Assembly (NCBI GenBank): GCA_022432975.1
Contig: CM039505.1
Location: 20,591,338-20,655,337, forward strand
Source: Begonia masoniana
Taxonomy: Eukaryota > Streptophyta > Magnoliopsida > Cucurbitales > Begoniaceae
Direction of reading: 5' to 3'
Length of the DNA: 64,000 nt
The notes beneath the pieces were generated by a model. That model saw only the letters and a list, made by a program, of their open reading frames with translations. It did not search any database and was not told the DNA's origin. Positions 56,229 through 64,000 of the stretch are shown here, in pieces. Positions within the stretch are counted from its first letter, which is position 1. Each line of letters starts with the position of its first letter. A program made the translations under genes and the position numbers.

Positions 56229-57887
56229 TCATGTGTCAGCATAGCTCTTCTGTCTGCTCTGAGCTACCTCGATACGCTGTCGGATAATGGCAATCTTCTC
56301 TGCCGTCTGCTGTAGAATCTCAGGACCAACGATGCTGGCCTCGCCAACCTCGTCCCAATATAACGGAGATCTACATTTCCGACCATACAACGCCTTATAC
56401 GGAGCCATGCTAATAGTAGCCTGGAAGCTGTTGTTGTACGAGAACTCAACCAGGGGTAAATATCGGCTCCACGAGCCCTGAAACTCCAGCACACAAGCTC
56501 TGAGCATATCCTTAAGTATCTGATTCGTCCTCTCTGTCTGACCATCAGTCTGAGGATGGAATGCCGTGCTGAAATTAAGCTGAGTCCCCATAGCTCTGTG
56601 TAAACTCTTCCAGAACTTCGATGTGAATCTCGGATCTCTGTTTGAGACAATAGAAACTGGCACTCCGTGCAACATCACAATCTCCTGTACATAGAGTTCT
56701 GCAAGCTGATCCATTGAAGACGCCATCTTCACAGACAAGAAGTGGGCCGACTTTGTCAATCGGTCCACAATAACCCATATGCCGTCATGGCCCTTCGTCG
56801 TTCTCGGGAGCCCCATAATGAAATCCATGGAGATCTGCTCCCACTTCCACTCCGGAATCGGCAGTGGCAATAACGTTCCGACCGGTCTCTGATTCTCTGC
56901 CTTCACCTGTTGACATACTAAACAGGTCTCAACGTACTTGGCAACCTCCCTCTTCATGTTCGGCCACCAGAAGTGTTGTTTCAGATCCCGGTACATCTTG
57001 GTACTTCCCGGGTGTACAGAATATGCCGAAGAATGTGCCTCGGCCAATATCTCCTTCTTCAGATCCTCGTCGCTAGGCACGTACCACCTATGCCTGAACT
57101 TCAGAATACCATCCTCCGATAAATGGAAATCTGACGAGTCTCCCAATGTCATGCTGGATCGAAGCTCCTCACACTCCGTATCATTCTGCTGAGCCTCACG
57201 GATACGATCTAGAATAGTTGGCCTGAGAGAAATGTTGGTGAGCATACTGGACAACTCTACCACTATCTCCACATCGAATCTCTCAATCTCAGACCGCAGC
57301 GTAACTGACATCGCTGCTAATGACGGCTGACTCGCAGAAGGCACTCTACTCAAGGCATCAGCAACCTTGTTCGCCTTTCCTGGATGGTACTTGATATCAA
57401 AATCATAATCTTTGACAAACTCAAGCCATCGTCTCTGTCGCATGTTCAGCTCCTTCTGCGTAAACAAGTACTTCAGGCTCTTGTGGTCGAAAAATATCTC
57501 GCACTGCTGCCCATATAAATAATATCTCCATATCTTCAGTGCGAAGACCACAGCTGCTAACTCAAGGTTGTGCGTAGGGTAATTCTGCTCATACGGCTTC
57601 AACTGTTGAGAAGCATATGCAATAACTCTACCCTCCTGCATCAATACATAACCCAGTCCCACTCCAGATGCATCGCAGTAAATACTGAATCTGACACCTT
57701 CAACAGGTAGCGCCATTACTGGAGCGGTGGTCAATCTCTGCTTTAACTCCATAAAACTGTCATCACAAGCAGACGACCATATAAACCTCTCGTTCTTCCG
57801 AGTCAATCGTGAGAGGGGAAGTGCGATCTTCGAGAATCCCTCAATAAATTTCCGATAATAGCCAGCTAATCCGAGAAATCCACGCAC
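56229..57887 (-). pseudogene. Family A RNase H and integrase
   Basis: 552 codons. RNase [41 protein letters not shown] and [20 protein letters not shown]. Integrase [24 protein letters not shown] and [46 protein letters not shown] (asparagine for the usual aspartate just before RDPRF) and [20 protein letters not shown]. Then [20 protein letters not shown]. Ends with TGA inside the linker to the GPY domain. Confidence 0.94.
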
Positions 57888-57926
57888 CTCACGTACGTTC
57901 TTCGGCTGTGGCCAATCTCTGACCGC

Positions 57927-58811
57927 CTAAACTTTGCTCGGATCAACAGAAACTCCATCCTGCGATATGACATGGCCAAGAAAACTGACCTGATCCAACC
58001 AAAATTTGCATTTAGAGAACTTCGGATACAACTGGTGCTGACATAGGGTCCTCAGAACAATCCTCAGATGCTCCTCGTGTTCTCCCTTCGTTTTAGAGTA
58101 GATCAATATGTCTTCAATGAAAACCACCACGAACTTGTCCAGATATTCCTTGAAGACAAGGTTCATCAGATCCATAAACGCTGCAGGGGCATTAGTAAGT
58201 CCAAAAGACATGACAAGGAACTCATAATGCCCATACCTCATTCGGAAAGCTATCTTCGGTACATCATCCATCCGGACCTTCAATTGATTGTAACCCGAGC
58301 GTAGATCAATCCTCGAAAATACTCGGGCACCTTGCAGCTGATCAAACAAATCGTCAATCCGGGGCAGTGGATACTTATTCTTCACCGTCAATTTGTTCAA
58401 CTCCCTGTAATCAATGCACATCCTGAGGGTCCCGTCTTTCTTCTTGACGAATAGAACAGGAGCACCCCAGGGTGAGACACTGGGTCGAATAAATCCCTTC
58501 TCTAACAGCTCATCAAGCTGAGTCCTCAGCTCTCTCAACTCAGCTGGTGCCAACCGATACGGGTTTTTAAACCTCGGCGCAGAGTTTGGGTAGACATCAA
58601 TAGTGAACTCGATCTCCCGGTCTGGTGGTAACCCGGGAAGATCATCAAGAAAGATCCCAGAGAACTCTTTGACAATAGGAATGTCGCTCGGCTTTTCTCC
58701 GCTGAGCAACTGACAATCAAATACAGAGGCCAAATAAATAGAGCATGCACCTTTAAACTGCTCGTTGACCTTCATAGAATAAGAAATAGGCGAGCTACTC
58801 AATCTGCTCAT
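57927..58811 (-). pseudogene. Family A reverse transcriptase
   Basis: 294 codons. [20 protein letters not shown] linker, [40 protein letters not shown] and [20 protein letters not shown]. The active-site loop reads [11 protein letters not shown], so the second catalytic aspartate of the usual DD pair is preceded by glutamate (E for D), which should kill RT activity. TAG at 57927-57929. Confidence 0.93.
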
Positions 58812-58844
58812 CGCCTGATAAGAAAACTCGGCTTTACCCGGGGG

Positions 58845-60269
58845 TCAAAAGGTCACAATCCCGGATCGACAATCGATGGTGGCGAAGTGCTGTGATAGCC
58901 AATCCATCCCTAGAATAAGATCATAGTGCTCGATGCCCAAAACAATAAGGCGAGCATAGAGGATGCGATTCCCAATCGAGATAATATTGCCCTGGACAAT
59001 ACGACCTGACTGCATACGCTCTCCTGAAGGTAGCATCACACTATACTCGCATTCTGCTAACTCAGGCGCAAGCCTCAATCGCGACACACAAGTGGTGGAA
59101 ACAAAAGAATGCGTAGCCCCCGTGTCTAATAAAGAAAATACAGGAACGCTAGTAACCAATATAGTACCTGCGATCACGGCAGGCTGATCCTCGTTATCAA
59201 CATCATCAGGCTCGATAAAAGCAAAGATCCTGGGCATAACTCTCCTCTGATCACTGCCCGACTGATCTCGACCCCGCTTCGGGCAGTCTTTAGCGAAATG
59301 GCCTGATTCTCCACACCAATAGCATACATCTGTACCCACTCTGCACTGGCCACGGTGTTCCTTCTGACATTTAGGGCAAAGAGGCATCTGAGAAGCACCC
59401 TGTACTTGCTTCGCCTTTCCCCGGTCATTACCTCCCTCAAGAGGTCTTTTCACACCCCTCTGCTGCTGCTGGGGCTGTGCTCTCGGCTGCCAACCTCGGT
59501 TCAGTGACTGAGGTCGAATCTCTCGGAAGAAGCCCTTAGATGGCTCCCTCGGTTTGCCAGAACTCTGATCAACTGCCTCAATATCCAGCGCTCTGGCCAC
59601 AACATCGTCATAGGATACATTCCGTACCCCAGATATGGTAAGGCGCATCCGAAACTCCTGACTAAGGCCCTGTAAAAATCGGCGTACCTTGTCCTCGTTG
59701 ACGCTGACCTGTCGTGGCGCGAATCGGGACAATGCCTCAAACCTCCTCACGTACTCGGCAATAGAACCAATCTGCCGCAACTGCATAAACTCAACCATCT
59801 TCGCCTCTCGTACGGTATGGCTGAAATACTTGTCGTAGAAAACCTCTCTGAATCTCTCCCAGCCCATAATAGTCACATCGGTGGTCGTCTTCACAGTGTC
59901 CCACCAGAATCGGGCATCTAAAGCTAGGTGGTAAGTCACCAATGCCACCCTCTCTCCATCCTCTATGCTAGCATACGCCAGCATGTCCTCCATGGTACGA
60001 ATCCACTCCTCGGCTGAAGTGGGATCCGTAGATTGCCCATTGAATATCGGAGGCTGGAGCTTCTGAAATCTCTCCATCCACCGATTGACCGGAATGGCTG
60101 TCTCTCGGGCTCTAACGCCCTCGCAGTCTATTAGAGTACCCAGCTGTTGAGGCTGTCTCTCCATCTGTTGAGCCTGTCTCTCCATATGCTGAGACTGCTG
60201 GGCGATAAAATCCTTAAGAGTATCAATCGTATCGTCGTGGTCATCTCGGTCGTTTCGTGGACGCACCAT
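58845..60269 (-). pseudogene. Family A gag and protease
   Basis: 475 codons to the TGA. A glutamine-rich start (QQSQHMERQAQQMERQPQQL) that may form a coiled coil. Capsid: PPIFNGQSTDPTSAEEWIRT, ARFWWDTVKTTTDVTIMGWE, FYDKYFSHTVREAKMVEFMQ, GSIAEYVRRFEALSRFAPRQ. Nucleocapsid: CPKCQKEHRGQC and the intact knuckle CYWCGESGHFAKDC. Protease: FSLLDTGATHSFVS with catalytic D-T-G, and LILGMDWLSQHFATIDCRSG. The frame is otherwise clean. Confidence 0.94.
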
Positions 60270-60283
60270 AATTATAAAAATTC

Positions 60284-60345
60284 CTAAAAAGTTAAACAAA
60301 TATTCTAAGAAACTAGAAATCGAATAAAGCTATAAACATACTTAC
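60284..60345 (-). other. Intron-like leader module, family A
   Basis: CTGTAAGTATG donor-like (GT at 60345-60344) and ACTTTTTAG acceptor-like (AG at 60285-60284), 62 bases, then GAATTTTTATAATT-ATG. Confidence 0.45.
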
Positions 60346-60416
60346 AGTTTATGAAGAATGTCCGCGTAGTGGTTGTTCAGTCGAGCAGTCTACAGAACCG
60401 ATTTTAAAACCCGGGG

Positions 60417-60428
60417 GCTCTGATACCA
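60417..60428 (-). other. Primer binding site of family A element
   Basis: TGGTATCAGAGC on the minus strand, four bases from the LTR end GCGCTACA; perfect initiator tRNA-Met complement. Confidence 0.92.
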
Positions 60429-60432
60429 TAAA

Positions 60433-62976
60433 TGTAGCGCCCCTAATACTGTACCCGTATTTCCCGTACTATTATTATTATTATTTTTATCCTAATATCT
60501 TTAATTAAACTCTAGGCGGGACCTAAACCGAAATCGAAACCAGAATCGAAGTCGGAATAAGAATCTATGTTTTAAAACATTTAGAACAACTTAAAACAAA
60601 TTAAATAAAAACTATAAAACAATTAAAGAAAACAAATAATAAAAGGGAGGGCAAAACTGTCCAACCCATAACAAAAGTGGCAGCGACCAGTCACTGCTAC
60701 ATGCAGCGACTGATCACTGCATGTGCTGCAGCGAGTGGCGACCAGTCGCTGCAGCTTTGCAGCGACTGATCGCTGCATTTGCTGCAGCTAGCAGCGATTG
60801 GTCGCTGCATTGCTGCAGCGATCAATCGCTGCACACTGCAGTGCAGCGATCGCCTCCTGCGACCATTCGCCACTCCTTCTGCTTTCTCTTCATCCCTGAT
60901 CCCTGTTTTGTAAAATACAAGTGCTCTCTGGAATTCCAGAGAGCAAACACTTCGATACGCTCTCTGAAATCCGATTCCAGAGAGCAAAACACCTTATCAC
61001 TTCCCACCATTTATTCAATAACCAACTTGTAACTTAAACTCGATCAACTTACAGCGGACTTTGCGAAATCCAACTACGTGGATAGCTCTAAAAACCGAGC
61101 ATATCCGTATCATTCCTAAAACCGTTCAAAACATTTCAATGACATTTAATTAACAGTTTAAACCAAAACGTTTGAAACATTAAACATAAAACCTATCAAC
61201 TACAAGTACCAAACATCCTATAATTTCTATACAATTTTCCTATTCTATCCAAAATAACTTTAAACCCTCAATATCTATACATACTTCCCCACGGTCAAAT
61301 GAGCCTCGACTGTGCCAGCACACCATGCAGCCATCCTCCGTCAACTGGATTCAAGCCTCCGGAGGAGGAATCTCATCCTCACCTATATCCTCGTAATCAC
61401 CTACACCATACATAAACACTATGAGATGAAATCCCAGTAAGCTCTACGTAAATGCAATGCATGCTGTGCGTATGAGTTCGATAAATCATGCTTTATTTTT
61501 TCTTTACTATGCAATGCACGATAGGTGTCACCGAGATCCTATCCCTCTAACCGGAGAGAGCTCATCCAGCGGGCGGATTACTCTTTCCAGCTAGAGGCGG
61601 GGGGTGCACGCTTACAACACGTACAGCCGTGCCTGAACCCCACCTCGCGTGACCGATAAACAATATGCCTTTCGGCCATTACGCCTTTCGGCCAATAAGC
61701 CTTTCGGCCAATGCTATGCTTTACGTTATCTTTAAAACTCTGTGCGGAAGTTCATTTTCATGCTTTTCTTTAAAACAAGTGATGCGTGAACAATTCAATA
61801 TCTTAAAGTAAACAAACAATAACGTGTACCATCAAGACTGTAAAGCGTAAACTGTAAACCCCTAAAACCTAGCTACCCAAACCAAGTACAATTAAACATA
61901 CGCATCTCCAAAACTCCTCGAGACGACATTCGACGTACGGTGTAGGCCAATCGGCCAAAGAAGATCACGAGAACTTACCTCGTGTCCAAAGCAGCTCAAG
62001 CTCCGTCCACGAGCGCTGTTCACCTAGGCAATTTACAAGGATTTGACGTTAAAACGAGTTTAAGTTAATAAACGTCCAAATTGTCAAATTCTTAACTAAA
62101 GAACTTCCTAAAATCTTTAATCACATTCATCGAGCTATTTCATCGAGCAAATACACTCTCGACACCTCAATTCACACTTTACGAGTTACCCGAAAATCCC
62201 TAATTTTTAACCTTTTCACAAATTGATTTAACTTCGTCCAATATCGTCAAATACATGCAATATATACTTAATCACGGCTAACCTATTAATTACGAACCCT
62301 AATTCGCGTTTTAAATCGAAACCCTAAACGAACCTAATTGTTTAAAACTCCGAAATCATCGAAATAAATGTTCTAAAACTATAGATCCATACCTAGAACG
62401 TTGATTAGAGGAGAAAACGTGAAGAAAAATGAAGCGAACGGAGGTCGGATCGGAGAGATTAGTCGCGGGCAGGGAGGAGAAGTCGAGGGTTTGCTTCTCT
62501 GGAGAACGATTTTCAAATGAAAATCGTTAAGGCATTTTGCCTTTAAGTAATGTTAAGTAATTAATAATTACTTAAATGCTAAATGACGATTTTGCCCTTC
62601 TATAGTTTTTATATTCGTTTCGTCATTCGGTTCGTTAATCGTCTAACTATTCGGTTTCATCCAAACTCCTTACTTCACCCATAAGTCCAACTTAATATCT
62701 AGGATTTACTAAAACTGTCTGTTCGCCATTTGGACCTCGTTTGCTATTTTTACGAGAACGTCTTTTACATTACGAGAAATGTATTTACTCGGAATATAAC
62801 GTTTAATCTCCAAAAATTCCCATAATTTTCTTAAAATTCCTATTAATCGTTAGTATCATAATGACGCTTTCCTTTCGTGAAACGGACCTGATTTTACATA
62901 TTTACCAAAAATACCATTATATATTAAAATAATAATATAATATATTAAATCCGAAATCCGTACAAGCCGGGTATTA
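60433..62976 (-). repeat. 5' LTR of family A element
   Basis: TGTAGCGCCCCTAATACTGT to AAGCCGGGTATTA, where the terminal CA has changed. Palindrome cluster of GCGACTGATCGC, GCGACCAGTCGC, GCGATTGGTCGC and GCGATCAATCGC (60675-60865), CTCTCTGG...CCAGAGAG hairpins (60925-60985), and GCCTTTCGGCCA repeated three times (61668-61712). Confidence 0.9.
60675..60865. repeat. GCGA-N4-TCGC palindrome array in family A LTR
   Basis: About eight 12-base imperfect palindromes separated by CTGCA/TGCAG. Similar clusters lie at the same distance from the LTR 3' end in family D (39690-39900, 45550-45740), the modules at 36870 and 38669, and the plus copy (1885-1975, 9625-9710). Confidence 0.8.
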
Positions 62977-63359
62977 AACCTTTTGTTTTAGTGGCGAGAT
63001 AACAGAGGAGTACAACGTGTGTGTTTGAGAATAGGTTCAGGTTTTGGTGAAAAATCGAGAATCCACGATTAACAGAGTTCCAAACTAGTTTCCTTAGATT
63101 TCTGGTTGATTTAGGATTTAGTTTGGTGAAGATTTGATTAATGTTCTGTTTATGACTTTAGGTGAGCAAACTTCTGAAGTAGCTTACAACTGTGCATTTT
63201 TCAGGAAGCCAAGTAAGTAGAGTTTGTGTGCGCCTTCGAGCTTACACCAGAAAATAGTAGGATTTATACATGTTTTGTATGTTTTTCAGTACGTCATACA
63301 TCATGTTTGTTTTGGAAGCTTACGAAAATGAATTTACATGTAATGACATGGTAAGGCAT
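62977..63359 (+). repeat. Family C LTR fragment
   Basis: Matches 51930-52310 closely (GTTTTAGTGGCGAGATAACA..., CTACATCACAGAACAGTAGG-type block) and is cut by the next LTR start at 63360. Confidence 0.85.
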
Positions 63360-64000
63360 TGTAACGCCCCTGAACCCGCCCCGGCTCGGTGCGCTACTTT
63401 GCTAACCAATCCCGCGTTTAAAACAACGTTTAAAATAGTTTTTGATAAATTTTTGACTCAATTTTTGGGTTTTTCGAACCCTCGGAAAATGTTGAAAAAC
63501 GTGCATAAAATACGTTTAAATTACGTCGAAAAAGGTCGGGCAAAAATATTTTGGAAATAAGAAAAATTAAAAAAAAAAACCAAAATTAGGTTGTTGAGCG
63601 CCCGCGCGCACACCGAGCGCCAGCTGCGCGCGCCGAGCATCCTTCGCGCGCGCAGCGCCGAACGTTAGGCACCCAGCGCCGAGCGTTTGGCACCCTCTCG
63701 GGTGCCAGTGTGCCTGCATGCCCAAAATCCGACCTTTTTCCACTTTTTTCCAATTTTGCTTGAGCCAAACATCTCCAAAAATTTTAAAATTTTTACCACA
63801 CGATCCCGACACCCTTAGCTCCGTGTCCATAAAAATCATGAAAAATCGACTTATAACGGGTAATATAAAAATAGAGAAAAGTGAACCCGATGTTATTTGC
63901 TTTAAAACCAAAACGAGCGGCATAACGCCTAAAATTTCCAAAACCCAAAACCTGAAATCAAATCCTTAAAACACTATCATTCCCTACCAATCATCCAACA
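63360..64000 (-). repeat. LTR of family F, running out of the window
   Basis: Starts TGTAACGCCCCTGAACCCGC like other LTRs in minus orientation. It contains a dense GCGCGC/GAGCGCC cluster (63598-63700), about 240 bases from the LTR end. It has no match elsewhere in the window. The reading frames here are GC-skewed LTR sequence. Confidence 0.65.

Larger units (their letters stand above)
55788..60269 (-). pseudogene. Family A gag-pol polyprotein, one frame with three stops
   Basis: ATG 60269-60267 (MVRPRNDRDDHDD) after the leader module. Stops at 58847-58845 (TGA, end of protease), 57929-57927 (TAG, RT/RNase H joint) and 56231-56229 (TGA, integrase end). The natural stop is at 55788-55790. No frameshifts. 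The plus-strand copy has a sense codon at the two TGA positions but shares the TAG. In the plus copy these domains are far more damaged. Confidence 0.92.
54737..62976 (-). mobile_element. Ty3/gypsy element, family A (Tekay/Del-like), minus strand
   Basis: 3' LTR 54737-55747 (about 1010 bases, its low end cut off), purine tract about 55748-55763, gag-pol 55788-60269, primer site 60417-60428, 5' LTR 60433-62976 (about 2544 bases). The polyprotein of about 1493 codons is in one frame with only three stops. I count roughly 3 percent difference between the shared LTR parts, so it is older than the LARD-type insertion. Family C sequence lies on both sides, but in a different part of that LTR, so no target duplication is seen. 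Confidence 0.93.

Overview
The window is nuclear DNA of a flowering plant, probably a eudicot, from repeat-rich (pericentromeric-type) heterochromatin. I find no host gene, tRNA gene, true rRNA gene or CRISPR array. Nearly everything is LTR retrotransposon: tRNA-iMet-type primer sites (TGGTATCAGAGC), Ty3/gypsy and Ty1/copia polyproteins broken by stops, Cassandra-type miniature elements carrying a 5S rRNA-derived promoter, and large non-coding elements. Two 100-base N runs (635-734, 38017-38116) are scaffold gaps. The species cannot be named from the sequence. LTR family letters (A-F) are my own labels.

Layout. 1-634: end of an LTR rich in CGGATGATG-type repeats. 735-9966: decayed plus-strand gypsy element (family A) whose 5' LTR is split by a Cassandra array with three LTRs (2171-3571). 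9967-16256: minus-strand Sirevirus-like copia element, its leader split by an intact Cassandra (14740-15618, duplication GATTA) and its LTR split by a 6.2 kb non-coding element (16257-22423, duplication AGTTG). 22424-25881: minisatellite DNA, an isolated LTR (family E) and a pol fragment. 25882-34266: LTR fragment and a minus-strand Tekay/Del-like gypsy element (family B) in one reading frame with five stops. 34267-36869: family C LTR (minus) holding a solo LTR (34875-35865, duplication CGTCG). 36870-38016: family A module, a 45-base A run and unrecognised sequence. 38117-54736: two family C LTRs in tandem plus a gag fragment. The first C LTR is host to an 11 kb family D element (39421-50512, duplication TAACA), which itself holds a family B solo LTR (46735-49375, duplication CATGG). 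The second holds a Cassandra solo LTR (52950-53327, duplication GAATG). 54737-62976: minus-strand gypsy element of family A, one frame with three stops. 62977-64000: C fragment and the start of an LTR of family F.

How the parts relate. No autonomous element is intact. The Cassandra elements, the 16257-22423 element and family D have LTRs and primer sites but no polymerase, so they must have moved using enzymes of coding relatives (inference). The gypsy families share three features not explained by coding: a leader module with a splice-donor-like CTGTAAGT 65-76 bases before the gag ATG; clusters of GCGA-N4-TCGC palindromes about 240-300 bases from the LTR 3' end; and arrays of CGGAAGATG repeats, which in family B contain many TGACGTCA octamers. 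These shared features are the most interesting material in the window.
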